A stretch of DNA of 64,000 nucleotides from Corticium candelabrum. Taxonomy: Eukaryota > Porifera > Homoscleromorpha > Homosclerophorida > Plakinidae. A program made the translations under genes and the position numbers. This document shows, piece by piece, positions 13,661-26,380 of the stretch. The stretch lies in the NCBI RefSeq assembly GCF_963422355.1, contig NC_085090.1, positions 6,813,618 through 6,877,617 on the forward strand, in the 5' to 3' direction. The notes beneath the pieces are model-generated. The model was not told where the DNA came from, did no database searches, and worked only from the letters and a program-made list of their open reading frames with translations. The stretch's first letter is position 1; every line of letters begins with the position of its first letter.

Positions 13661-16423
13661 AGTTGTGATAGGCCGCTGTCAAGCGTTGGTAAGAGATTGC
13701 AGCTACGTTAGAGAGCGTAGCGGTGAAATGGCAGATTAGAAATGGCACTTGCAGTGCATCCTACGCCTTTGAATGCGTACACAGGTTCTCAGTTGAAGCT
13801 GCAATGCGTCAGATGCCTCTATTGCAATGCATTGGACTGCTGCCTACGTACTGCATGCACCCTAACTAACGCAGATCCCACGCAACAGTCGTTTCCTGTA
13901 ATCTACTACGCCGACAAAGTACACTTGTAACTGACACTAATCATTTCCTTAGGGACATGACCGCAAGGGGCGGTACCAGACCAGACGCAGTGGTGATGGC
14001 GCTGCATCCGTGGCTGCAATCCACATTACGTCTGGGGCGAGGCTAGATACAAGCAGATCCGAGACGAGCCGTCTAGACAATCCGCTATGTGTACAGGACG
14101 ACGGAGCTACCGAGTCTGCGCAAAGCGACTGTCACGGTAGGATTGTCGGGAGAAACGACTGGCAATCGTGATTGGGCGCAAACGGTCAGATCGTGAATCG
14201 TGAGTCTCACGACGAAATCGTGAGAGTTGAAAGGTCTGCGTAGTGTACAGCTAACAGCAGATCTCGCTTCACGTTCGCTATCGGTACCCCTCGAGCCCCC
14301 GACGTTTCTCGCAGCTGATGTGAAACGTCATTCCAATCAAACGGAAGTTGCTCTACGGCGATGCAAAAATAAAAAATCATGGAATTGCAGTGTGTAGGTA
14401 TACTGTGTGGCATCTAGTTGTTATAATTCTTGTGTAACCCTCGTTTCTTTGTTTGTGAAGGCCCCAAAAGAGGACAAGTTGGGTGAAATATGACGTCAGA
14501 CAAAGAAGGTGTACACGCTCAGAGACAGGCGCAAAAGAGTCAGAACGAGCGTAAAAGCAGTGACTTACAAAACAACGACATGGTAAGAAAATAACGTTGC
14601 AAACTGTTAATAATTAATTAAATTAATAGTAGATACCAATTTATTAAGTTAAATAAGTTTAATTATAATGGTGTATAATTTTTATTACTGAAAAGAGTGA
14701 GGAAAGCTTTCGTATTTTCGTAAATAGTACCCCATGAATCACCAATTTTTCATTATTGAGCATGGGGCAGTATCACATGAGTACGGTCATACTCCTGATC
14801 TGTTGGATACGTTAGATCTTCATTGTCACTCGTTGGTTCCACCTGGGCGTTCATTTAATCTCAACCGTACACATTGATAGACGTGCATGCATATAACTGG
14901 GTTTGAATACTACCCCAGTTGAGCACTAATCGAGAATGCGGCATTATTATTTCATATGGGCTCACCATGGGACACAACTTGAGCATTGGGCGCTATTTGT
15001 AGAAATATGGCAATTTGATTAGGACCATGGCACAAATAGTGCCTTTAATTAAATTTTCTGTCATTTGAGGCTACAAGACTTCATCTGTTGAGATCTAAAC
15101 TGAGCAAGTCACAACAAAAGCATTGACTGCGCGCTGCTTATCCTCAAGGTAGAAATGATAATCTCATCTTTAATTAATTAATGCTGTTGAACTGTTAGGT
15201 CAGTTCGGTACATATACACAATCTAAGGTTACAAACACTGACCATCAAACATATTTAGAAGGACTGGTTGCACAACTACTGAATCAGATGGCGATATTAG
15301 TATGAGGACGGTAAATGAATTTAATTAATTGACATAGAAACTGGATCAGATCTCAGAATTGTGAAGAAATGTAAATCTGAAATTCAATTTCCTGATTATC
15401 AATAATCTATATTATACCATGGTAACGTGACGTTTTTGGGTTAATATTGCACTTTCACTTATTATATAAATGTCACGTGACCATGATATAAATTATTTAT
15501 TGTATGATTAGCATGCTACTGGACAAGTCAGATAGAACGCGAATCATACCATAACCTGTACTAATAATTGTTGCATTATAAGATCCTTTACATATTGAAC
15601 TGTATTGAATTTTATACTGCTCCATTTGGTCAAGACAGTTATATAAAACTTACATTGGTGTGCTCTACACCATCTTGAATGAAAGCTGACAGTAAGCTGT
15701 ATATCTCTGTGTTTCTTTATCTCTCTGTATTTCATTTGAGCACTGTGAGGTACAGATATACAAGAACATCTATTCGTTTAATACCACTGTTGTTTTGATT
15801 TTGTTGTTTTTTATATTGATGTAATTTTTTTGTATAAACTGATGCAGTAGTCAGCTGCACTTGTTAGCATTAATAATTAATAAACACAAGGCTACTGTAT
15901 GCAAAACAATTGTGTGAGGACAAGTAAGGAGAGCGTTTAAATAATAGTGCCTTTGTAATTTATGTATATGATTATGTTACTGGTAACGACTGTACGGTAT
16001 GTAGGCAAACGTCCAATCACGAAGCGGGATTGGCGCCACTTGATGTCACGTGAATTAGTAGGGAAATTCCAGGATAACCTTTATTGTTTTTCATCGTCAT
16101 ATGTTCTGTCTGCTAAGTCAGTGTGCGTGTAGGCAAATTTTATGATATCCCGTATCAAGCGCACACAGCAGAGTAACAAATTGTGAAAATATAAAAAGTA
16201 ATTCATAGACGGAGTCAAAATTTACATAATCGACGACTTCAAACTTGTTTATCCTAATGTAACAGTCGTTCAAAGCGATACAATAACTATTAGTTCATAC
16301 AAAACATAAGAAAGTAGTAAATCTCGAAACCCGATTATCAGTATACACATACTACTGCAAACATGACGGATGTCATTGTCATACTACTGAGTCTGCGAGA
16401 CCACCGTTGCTCGCCGTTCTTAC
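13661..16423. repeat. Segmental duplication unit A2 (non-coding)
   Basis: This is a copy of unit A starting at the sequence GATAGGCCGCTGTC (13667), which is also present at 2201. The P gene and the spacer that precede A1 and A3 are missing here; C1 joins A2 directly. It contains one foldback repeat at 13970-14039 and TTTATT at 16079-16084. No gene. Confidence 0.75.
13970..14039 (+). repeat. Short foldback repeat, A2 copy
   Basis: Same element as at 2501-2571, with one arm base changed on each side. Its inverted partner is absent because the left part of unit A was lost at the C1/A2 junction. Confidence 0.5.
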
Positions 16424-19400
16424 TTATTCGGCGTTCCCCTTCTCTTTCTGTACGACTTCGTGTGCTTGCTCTACAGTGCGCTCATCATCTCGACTAGCCT
16501 CTTCTTCTTTGACGTCCTCTAGAAGAGCTCCCGTAGTAGTTCCAGGTCTACTTCTCAGATCTCGCGACACGGATTGTCTACCCGACGAAGTACGAGTACT
16601 AGACCCGGTCATAGTAAACACTGGTGTGCCCTCAGGTACTTCCTGAAAGAAAGAGGGCTTGGGAAAGTTGGCGACGGGCGCTTGAAACGATCCGTCGCTC
16701 GCCACATAGCCACGTGTTGTTGTCTGAGTAGCGAAGCGTTTCAGTGGTTGGTAGGAAGTATTGGAGGTTCGCGAGGAACCGATGCCAAGGGCTGCAGCGT
16801 AGGAAGGAGGTATATTGGAAACACTAGTGAACCGAGCCGGAGTACGTACCGACCCGGACTCGCCTGAACCTGCCGCAGGCGTCTGGCGAATAGGAACGGA
16901 CGTCGTTCTTGTCAGGTATCCGCGCCATGTTCTGATGTCGTTTCGAAGGAGCGGCTTCCCGGCACCGTCTACTTGATCGGACTCCGACCCGGGCATCTGG
17001 TTCACGCTAGTCTGCCGACTTCGGATCAAGAGCGACGCCCGACGCTTCTTCTCGCCCAACGTGCGACACTCTTTAATATGTACGTTGACCCAGTCCCTTC
17101 TCTGGCAGTCCGGACTGCAATACCCTCGAGACTGGCATTCTGCGCATTCAAAGTGCGCAATACCTCCGCACACGCAGAAATGAAGACGCGTCGAATCGTT
17201 CTCATTTAGATCGACTTTGTGGACGAATATTTCGTCGCCTTCGTACACGACTCGTACAAACTGCATCGTCTCGTCTTCTGGCTCCACCACCTTGAGATGT
17301 CTCGTGAGGAAGTAGAACGGGTTGATCTTTAAAATCGTCGACAAGCTCGTCGATCAGAACATTCCGAAGTTCTCTCAGACGGATCGTCTTTAGAACTCTC
17401 ACGACGCACAATTGTCGCCTGTCGCCCGTGACGACCTGCATTGGCTCCTTACCATCGACCTCTTTGACGCCATACTCTTCTCTGTCTCCGCCGGCTACCA
17501 GCTCGAACTTTCCGGCACGACGGTCATTTTTGCGATCCGTCGTTTTCTGTAATAACAAAAATACCAAAGGACCACGACCGTCAATACGAAGGCCACAATC
17601 ACGATCGCAACGGCAGCTATCCATCTGGGTGTTCCACCCGATGCGTCATGTTTTTTTCCCTGTAGGCTCGACGTGTTGGGAGGATGGCGTCGATGCCTGT
17701 TGCGTTGTTGTCGATCGCGTCGATCGCGGCCGCGATAGCTTCGTCGTAGGCAAAACCGTTGTCACGTCGGGGCTAGGAGTGGACGGGAGTGTTGTTATTT
17801 CCGGAGGTAGGAGAGGTATGTGTATGGCCACGAATTGGGATGGGTGAGGATAGCGGCATCTGACAGTGATGACATCCGACTTTGTGATCGAGACGGGAAT
17901 CAAATCGTTGTCCGAAATCTAATCCGTATTGTTATATCCGTTTTACCCTTCCATTGGTCTATAGACGCACGCCATGGCATCTTCCTCAGTGACGTCATCG
18001 ACAGTAACGTTGAAGTCCATTGTGATCGGATAGGAGAGGTTCTAGGGCTTCTTTATCTTACCCGAATCTGAATCAGCTAAAGACACGGATACAATGGGTG
18101 TGGCCAAGCGAACCAAAGAAATATATGTGTTGTGAAATTTTATCAAAATGGCTTCCGCAGTTTCGTTACGGATGGATATTGCTTTCGAAGGATCGAATTT
18201 GGTCGTCGTTTCGAGTTCGTGCCAATCGACAGACTGGGATCCAATAAGAATGCAGACTCCTTGACACTCTCCTCCGCTGCACTGTCATCGAACATACTTG
18301 TCTCTCAGCTGACGGCCAAAATCAATGTGTGCGAACGACGTCACGTGACTACCCGGGACGACTTAAACGGCGCTCATCATTGCGCCGTTGTCCAATGGGA
18401 CTACCGTGCGTTCCTCTCCGTATAAGATCGTCTTACACAGATATAGGCCCAACCGTTCCAACGTCTCGTAAACCATGGCCGCAGTTTCGACCGAATGCGC
18501 TTGCAGTTTGAAGACGTTGGTCGATAGACGGGCGAGAGTCGCCACGTATGTAGTAGAGAGTCTTGTTGTGATGATTTCGGTTCGGAAAAGAAGTATTGAT
18601 TCCGTCGTTGCTCGCTTGCTAACTGTCGACTAAACGGGTTCGGCAACAAAGTGATCGACAACCTCTCTTGTAACCGAGAGTATTTCCGTGAGAACAGAAT
18701 CATAACCAAGAAAATCAGCGTACGAAATAAACGCAGGCTCAACCTGCAAATCTCCGGATCCGCCGACTTCCGTGACGGTTTCTATTGTAGCCACCTCTAG
18801 CAGACGAGCTATACGCAACATCTGCGAGTCTACGGCGGCATCTCTTTTCTGTAGACATTAAGAATGATCTCAGCTGCTTTCTGTCTTAACTCTGTGTTAG
18901 CATATGACGCGTTGACGAGCGTTTGGCTTAGTGAGCTGGCTAAGTGCGCCAAGCCTTCGGGCCACTCGCCTAAACGTATTAACGCATCCGCATTGTTGAC
19001 AAAGACATCCGCATCAGAATCGATGCCGTTGCTTCCGACGAGCTCGAACGCCCTGGATAAACAACAACTGTTGTTCTACTCTCTGCACGAGCTCCATTTT
19101 GATCGAAAACCTGTACAACGACAGTCAATTTACTCTTTTTGCTAGCACCCTGAGAAAGAGCCGTCTTGAGTATGCTCCCGCTCTCTTTAGCACTCAACCA
19201 ATACACTTGCTCATCGACAAACGCTACTCCAAATTGATAACTTAAAGGTAAGTCTGTCGCAACGTCCGCCCAACCTACCGCTTCAATTGAAAAGATAGAA
19301 TCCAACGCATACCCCCGCTGTGGCCGAGCGACCAATCTCCCCGAACTGGGGGGCTTTTCTACTGCAACGTCAATCGTTGCGCGACCGAAAACGTCCACAG

Positions 19401-21824
19401 TTTCTGCGGTCATCCAAAATCTGTACGTCAAGCCAAACGTCAGAGAACCTGTTTTTATGACCAAATTGACCTGACTTATTGCGTTTGTAAATACAACCAC
19501 GTCTCTTGCGATGTCCGTTCTATTGACTATTCAGACAGTCGAACATTTCCTTAGAAGACTGCCATCTTGGATACTTCCAGCAGTTGCTCGGAGAGTCCCA
19601 TGATTGACACGACGGGAGAATCAGCCTCAGCCGTAGTGAGAGAAACTCGTGTTAAATTGCTAGTCTCGCCTACCACGTTCGACACTTGCAGTTCCAGATA
19701 GTACTGAACTTTTACTACAAACAGTTCGGAATTTAACGCAATCGTAGCTTAGAAGCGGCCAAACGCTGTCGTTGAAGTTCCAAGAAATGTGAAGTGCTGC
19801 TGTCTTCGGTTGCCAAGCCCCAGATATACTCCAAGTCTCTATATCCTGAGTTGTAAGAAAGCAGACCGTCCGCTGTGTAGTGACCACATGCAGGCACAAC
19901 ATTGCTTGCTTGCATGACAGAAACAAGGATCAGTTTTTGTGCTAAGGACGAATCCATAGCAGACGCGTTAGTTGCGTTATAAGAGTATGTCTCTCCTAGA
20001 GTCCATATGACGTCATCCTTCACGGTGACAACCGATCCTGGAGACACCGTCGCCGTCGATCCCAACAACACAACAACGGCCCTCCGTTCGTATGTTTGAA
20101 ACGAGCACGTCGATGTCTACCCGCCCAACAGATAGTAACTCGCATCATCCCAGATGTCCCGGCAAGTAAAGTCTGATCGATTGCCCATCTCTATAACTCG
20201 ATCCCAGACAACGACAAATGTCGTAACGTCGTCGGAAAAAGTGACGTTGACAATTTCTGGGGCGCTCGCAAAGTACGTGAAGTGGCGGAAGCTCGTATAA
20301 AAGACACCCGACTGCTAAACGTCAAGCGAAAGTGCGATTTTTACACGACATGACGACTTTAACGCAGGCAGGAAGCACTGGTATTCTGAAACATTCACAA
20401 ACGTCGCATCAACGGAAATAAACCCGTCTGCTCTGATAAACTCGGCAGGCACGTTACAGTCACCAAAATCGGACAGCAAACACTACGACGGTTCTGAATC
20501 GAACAGGTTGTCGCCAAGGAGTCTGACGACCGTGGTGTGTCCTATGATTCCCGCTGTGGGTGAGATGTCATCGATTCGAGTGTTGGCTGTGTCGTCGTAT
20601 GTAAACGTGGTATGAATACACTCCTTTGTGAACTTGCCCGTTCCCACGGCGACTTTCAGACAAAACTGAAATACGCGTTGAGCGAATACTGTGCTGTCGG
20701 GTGTCGTACAAACAATAGCTCGGTGGTTGATCAGTTGAGCAATGCCCTGCCATATCTGCTTAGGAGACTCCAGTTTGCACTGCACGTGTATCGTGTCTCC
20801 ACGACTATCTCGTAAAGCAGCGCCACAAGCATCAGTAAACTTCGACGGCATATTTGACATAAAGGTAAAACCGGCTCCCTTGACTGTTATCTTTGTTCCT
20901 CCTTTCGGCGGTCCGCAATTCGGTTCGATAGACGTGATTTTGAAGCAGCTGCAGTCGTTGCATTGGCAGACTCCGCAGTTGTCCGATTTGTATCGCCTTT
21001 GCTTGGACTCCGTCACATCCTGCGCATGTCGTGCCATTCCGCCGCAAATACCACAGACGTCTTCGATAGAAGTGCCAGAAGCGCTGTATGCTGCACTACA
21101 CTCTCCGCATTGGTCAATGACAGCGTTCCCAAAGCAAGTGTCAGCACAATCGCGATAGTCTAGCGGTGTCACCGACGACTCCTGGCAGAAGCGGCAATAT
21201 GGATCCTTCGCGTAGCGACCGTCGCAGCTTCCTCTGCAATTCATACGCTGATTAAACATTCTACCGGTTGTTCCATTGACGCAGTCTCCACACTCGTCTA
21301 TAACAGCCTGACCATTGCATACACCGTTGCAATCGACGTCGGCATTGTACGCTTTGCCTGTAGATCCTTCTGAGCAGACGCTGCAGTGATCCATTACCTC
21401 TGTACCGTAACATTCTCCGAAACAATCTACTGGTGCTGTGTTTCTTCCATCGGAATCACTGCAATTGTCTTCTTTGTTCCGCGAAAAGGGAACAAATGCA
21501 CAGCCGAAACACTCGGATGTCGACGCTCAGCTACCGTCGCACGGATCTCTTTGAACATTTGAGCCCACAACGTTGTTGCAGCCTGCACAAGACGAACCGT
21601 TGCCGCCGCATACACAACATGCATGAAATTGCATGCCCGAATTCAGAATTCCATTGCAACTCACTCTAACAGCCTGAGCCCGTGCAGCATCTAAACTAAA
21701 TATTTTGCGAGAAACAACGGTTGAATTTGTGACAATAGCGTAGGTCGGTGTTTACATTGATGTCGCCAGGTCGTCCACCATTAGACTCATCCCATGCCTT
21801 GTACGACATCTCTGGAATTTGATC
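16424..21824 (-). pseudogene. B2: second truncated pseudogene copy of the giant gene 3' end
   Basis: Seen: it aligns with 32583-38720 of the giant gene and with B1, but is shorter. About 735 bp of the REJ-like region is missing at position 19527, relative to about 35683-36415 of the parent. Frameshifts occur near 17340, 17640, 17900, 18640 and elsewhere, and in-frame stops are present (for example near 18620 and 20290). The last 306 codons (17344-16424), covering the end of the membrane-proximal domain, the MYND finger and the Ser/Thr-rich tail, are still open and end at a TAA. The 5' edge at 21824 is the same breakpoint as in B1. It cannot encode the receptor. The surviving MYND frame is probably just recent descent. 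Confidence 0.85.
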
Positions 21825-23422
21825 ACACAGAGACTGTTGGGTCAACGGAGTTTGCGCGTGCCTCCAGCGCTTCAAAGAAGACTGCTTCGATTAGCTTCAA
21901 CTACTTCAAAAGTTTGAACTCAGAAAATAAAGAGCAAGTTATTAGAGATATACCAACTATTTCTGTGAGCCAGAAAGTTATCTAAATATCTTGGTCGGAA
22001 ATTCATCACCACATCTGCCAAAAGAAGACTCCTGAGAAGCGAGAGCAAGAGAGCGAAAGCTAGAGAGAGTGTGAGCTATAAAGTAGTTATGCGTTTTGAA
22101 ACACCAACACGTGTTTTCCTTGAATTCAGTTGCCGGAAGTAGCTTTCTGCTGTAGAAGAGAAGCGGAAGCGTTCTGAGATCGTCACGAGAAAATATTGAT
22201 GATACTTGAGCCAATCAATCTGCCGTCTAACCTTCCGCAGCAAACACTTGGAACGATAGAGAATCAGTCACGAGCTAGCGCTAGAGCAATAAACAGTACC
22301 AATTCAAGGTCCGCTGTTCAAGCCACCCTTGGCATGTGTTATTCAAAAGTAGGAATGCAATTGTTCTAGAAAGTCTGATATATCGTTTATGTGACATCAC
22401 ATTTTATCAATATCAGTATATACAGTCTTTATTTGAAATCAATGACTGAGCATTTCACTGCTCTCTGTGTATACTTCTGCTCGCTCACTTTCTGAGTTTT
22501 ATTGGAAAATGGAAGTGTTTATGAAGGTGGGAGAAATAGAAACGGAAGAAGGAAGCAATTTTTGACGGCAATTCTATCAAAGGTGATGTACAATATTGAG
22601 TGCTGCATGAGTCTAGTCGTTGGGATGTTCATTTCCTGGCATGAAAATTATGTAAGTAATTAACAGGTTACATAATTAACAATTGCAGTCAGACGCTAAG
22701 CCGTAGACGTAATTGCCAAGAGGCCGCGCCCCTTCAATAATTTTCCTGCTTCAATTCATTACCCTCATATGCATTGTTGAGCATAGTTGCGATGTACAAG
22801 GTGGTCTACACTGTCTGTTTAGCACACGCAAAACCTATACCAGAGTGAGAACCTCCCTTAACACCTTATGACAAGCAGCCAAAGTACCTGGTATTTGAGA
22901 GCGCTCTTTTGGCTCTAATCAAGATCCCGAGAATTGCGAAGCCGTCGTCACCTGCTAATTCACTTTACAAAACGTCATATTGAACCAAACCACCAAATTT
23001 CCAGCCAACTGTCTGCTAAGTCTGGCTAGATATGAAGGCGAGCAGGCATTACAATATGGTTCTATCAGGTGCAAACATATTGTTGGCTGACGTGGCAAAC
23101 AGGAAATGCGGGCGCTTCGCCAATTCACTGCAGAATGAAGTGCACTAAAGTATGATCAACGCCTAGTTTCTTAGTGCATGACTTCTTATAACAAGTAGGG
23201 TAACGCTGCCCGATAATTATGGATATGACAATGTAGCAGGTTAATGCGTCGATTCCGGTGTAGCGGCGGATGTCATACTTAGTCCCATCTTGCAGCTTGA
23301 CATTTGACACGAAAGAATCAAATCTGCTAGTATGGCAAGCCATCTTTGTAAGAATGAGCGGTTGAAAGAGAAACACGCGCACGCATACACACACACACAC
23401 ACGCACACACACACACACACAC

Positions 23423-23472
<50 letters not shown>

Positions 23473-23850
23473 CGTCTCGTAGTGTAACGCTTCATCTGTG
23501 TGAAATATGACGACGTGATGAAAATATAAGACAATATTAGATTTGAAAATGTACTGTGTCGCCATGAGATGAGACAAAGACAAGAACGCTGTTTGCTTTA
23601 GTTTTGTTTGTTTGTGAGTGTGTGTATGTGTGCGTGCGTGATCGGACAAGCGCACGAACCAGTGTACACGGTGTACCAACCTCAATGGGTGCACGCCCTA
23701 AGTGTTTATCAACTGTATAAGATGATGTGTTGAAGAGAGAGTTTCTCATTTCCTCCCCCGAGTCCTGTGCAATGTATATGCAGCAATTTTCCCAACGTAA
23801 TTTGACACCTCCTGTGCTTCATGACAACTATTGCAAGACTACCACTGGAA
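21825..23850. repeat. Segmental duplication unit C2 (non-coding)
   Basis: Homologous to C1 (11083-13660), with small deletions and a much shorter CA array at 23374-23471. It continues without a break into the single-copy region U at about 23850, whereas C1 is cut off at the same place. No gene. Confidence 0.7.
23374..23471. repeat. (CA)n microsatellite, C2 copy
   Basis: About 100 bp of CA repeat with a few CG interruptions. It is the counterpart of the roughly 570-bp array at 12685-13256. Confidence 0.9.
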
Positions 23851-25056
23851 ACTGATTTCCTACTTTTGACATTGTAGAGTAGATGGTATCCCACATCTTT
23901 GTACCATGGCTATAGAGAAATGCACTCGGAGTCCCATCTCTAGATTATAATACCTATATCCATACGGAACGTCTGATGCTTTGTATCCGCACTGTGTGTT
24001 GTTTCATGTTGTCACGTAGTACTGCTGGTAAACCCTCGGGTTCTGTACAGTATATGAGCTCCGGATGCCTAAGACTACATTTCCGATCTTGAAATCTGCT
24101 GTTTCTAAGTTGACACTACACGAGGCAGAGAAAATGTTTCTGGCAATTTCATGTAGCGTTTTGCTAGTAGCGCAACAAAACGTTGACTTCTGATCATAAA
24201 TTACTGCAACGATGACATTCCCTTACTTTCAAGTTTTCAGTATTTTCTCGTATTACGAATACATGCATGGTACAAAATTCAAGAAATTGAGTTACGTTTC
24301 CAAGTGTAGTCCAATATGACTACAACTGCATTTATATTAAGTTATGATTGTTCTAAGAAAGGTACACTTCACTTTACAATGAAACTGTCATATTGGAACA
24401 AATCGCGGATGTTCAGTCACCTGTCTAAGTCTACAGCCAGATCACCTGTCTAAGTTTACAGCCAGATCACCTGTCTAAGTCTACAGCCAGATATGTAAGT
24501 GAACAGACATCATGGTATACGGATGTGTCTGATACCGACATATTGTTGCTCACCCCGCTAAACAGGAAAAATCGAAGCTTCCACATCACAGTAAAGACTA
24601 ACACAAAGTGCCTGACCAAATCATGCTAGACGCTCGGTTTCTGATTGCATCCCTTTGTAGCAAGCAAGCTGGAAGTGACGGGAGTTATGCATGCAACAAA
24701 ATTGTATATAGACGATAAGTTAATTGTGGTGGAACTGAAGATTGGATCCGTTCGCGGAAATCACCTCAAATCTGCTAACTTGACATCTAATCGGGATGAT
24801 CAAATCCGTTGGCGTGCTCCCAACGACTACGCGCTAAGTGGCGCAGTTGTTTGTGTCTATAGAGAGTGAGACATTGCGTGACTAACATCTCACAAATAGA
24901 TTCAATCTTTTGTCAAGCAATAGAGGAACACGTCGCCTTTAGTTCCGGTTCCAAGCTCTGCTACAAATTGCACTGACCAACTGGCTTGGTTTCAGTTGAC
25001 TTACAAGCCAGTGGACGAGCAAGACGTGTCGTGTTTCAACTGAAGCTTCATCGGTT
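23851..25056. other. Single-copy region U, upstream of P3
   Basis: No gene recognised. It contains a 25-bp tandem repeat (24418-24492). From about 24370 to 24670 there is a diverged match to 12280-12510 of unit C (shared CATATTG, TGTCTAAGTCT, GAACAGGCATC-like words), so an older duplication is likely. The final 150-200 bp must hold the P3 promoter and 5' UTR, but no clear TATA box is seen. Confidence 0.5.
24418..24492. repeat. 25-bp tandem repeat, three units
   Basis: Three head-to-tail 25-bp units start with CACCTGTCTAAGT at 24418, 24443 and 24468. They differ by a single base in the second unit. This is a plain tandem duplication without spacers. Confidence 0.9.
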
Positions 25057-26380
25057 ATGGCTTCTATGATTCTTATTACACTGCTGTTAGTCAGCGTTTC
25101 GGTTCAAGCTAAAGATTCTGCAGGTGGAAACCTACATTGCATATTCATGCATAAACTTAGTTTGCATGTGCATGTTTAGATCGATATTGAAGCTAAAATG
25201 CTTAGTCGATCGCGATTTTATACTTTACAGAAACAAAGCTTGAAAAGCTGACTAGCGAGATCAAAAGTGAGTACGACAGGGAGAGGGAAATCGAAGAAGA
25301 TCGGGAACATGAGGCCGAGTCCGACGAAGACGACGAAGGAGCAACAGTCGCGGACCAAGTTCAACGACTCAACTCTACTGAGCGAGATCACCTAGAAAAA
25401 GCCTTGAGAAACATAACAGAAGAGCTTAGAACACTCGAATATCTAACCACAGGGAAAGAACCCGACTCTAGCGATGAAGAGTACCAACACTACGTCAACT
25501 CATCTGGAGGCTTCGAATCTTTAGATGAAGTTAATAGAAGAAGGCTGGAGATGAAACTAAGCTTAAACATTTTAACGGCTATCAAAATCGTTGATGATGA
25601 AATCGTCAACAAAGAACTAGGGTTGTCTAAAGAGATCAGAAAGAAACGATCTTTGAAGCGCAAGTCGTTGCTGGCGGCTATCGACAAAGAGCTGGAGACC
25701 GGAAGCAAAATGTTAGGACTTGACAAAGACACAGAAGAAGAACAGGAGAAGTCTCGCACTAAACGAGGTAAAGTCGATGATTTTGAAATATCTATATTGC
25801 ATGATGATGCATGTATTAATATTTTACATTTTAAGGCTTTCTAGAAGAATTGGCTAGAGAAACCTGCTCTTTCAGCCGATATTTTGTACCATCAAGATAC
25901 TCTAAAGCGAAAAACCTCGGTAAAACAATTCAGGTGGCAGCAGACGGCAAGATTGGCGTTTTCTTCTCGGCTTCTGCGAGCATTGCACACACATACGGAC
26001 CTAGAGGAGAGTTTGGCTGCGCAGCGACAGCGTGCTCCGGTTGGTCGACAAACATTGGCTTTTCGGTTGGAACTATGGAGGGCTATTATAACTACTTTAA
26101 TGACGTCAATGGAAGATCTGTCGCTAAATTGTGGACGGTGTCATTCGCTTACTCTTACACATACGGTAGAATTGAAAACCTAAATGGCAGAAAAATTGGA
26201 ACTCTGACTAAAGTAGGTTGGGGTTGGAGCCTTATACCTGTGTCGTATGCCAAAATGTACTGCAACTGCATCATGACAACACCCGATTGCTCTCGTAAGG
26301 CACCAAATATCAGTACTCTAATGTATATGTTTGCTCATAAGTATCAAACAAACATTTCTAGGATCTACAGTATCATATAA
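25057..26380 (+). CDS. P3: secreted proprotein of unknown family, complete, three exons
   Basis: Seen: exons 25057-25123, 25231-25767 and 25845-26380 give 379 residues in one frame with GT-AG introns of 107 and 77 bp. Exon 1 encodes a signal peptide (MASMILITLLLVSVSVQA, cleavage probably after A18). Exon 2 encodes a very acidic, helical segment (a run of E, D and R near residues 30-50), then a Lys/Arg-rich helix ending in R-T-K-R. This is a furin-type site exactly at the exon 2/3 junction. Exon 3 is a compact domain of about 170 residues with about seven Cys, many Gly, Ser and Tyr, and a Y-N-Y-F-x-D-V-N-G core. Inference: a secreted or vesicle-stored protein whose C-terminal domain is released by proteolysis. 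I cannot name the family. A pore-forming or lectin-like role is conceivable but nothing diagnostic is visible. A paralogue lies at 1-875. Confidence 0.7.

Noticed and set aside
4978..21824. Treating B1 and B2 as two separate shorter functional genes
   Set aside because: Multiple frameshifts, in-frame stops, a 735-bp deletion in B2 and the absence of any start or signal peptide argue against it.
24418..24492. Possible CRISPR-like array
   Set aside because: The three 25-bp units are directly adjacent without spacers, in an animal genome; a simple tandem repeat.
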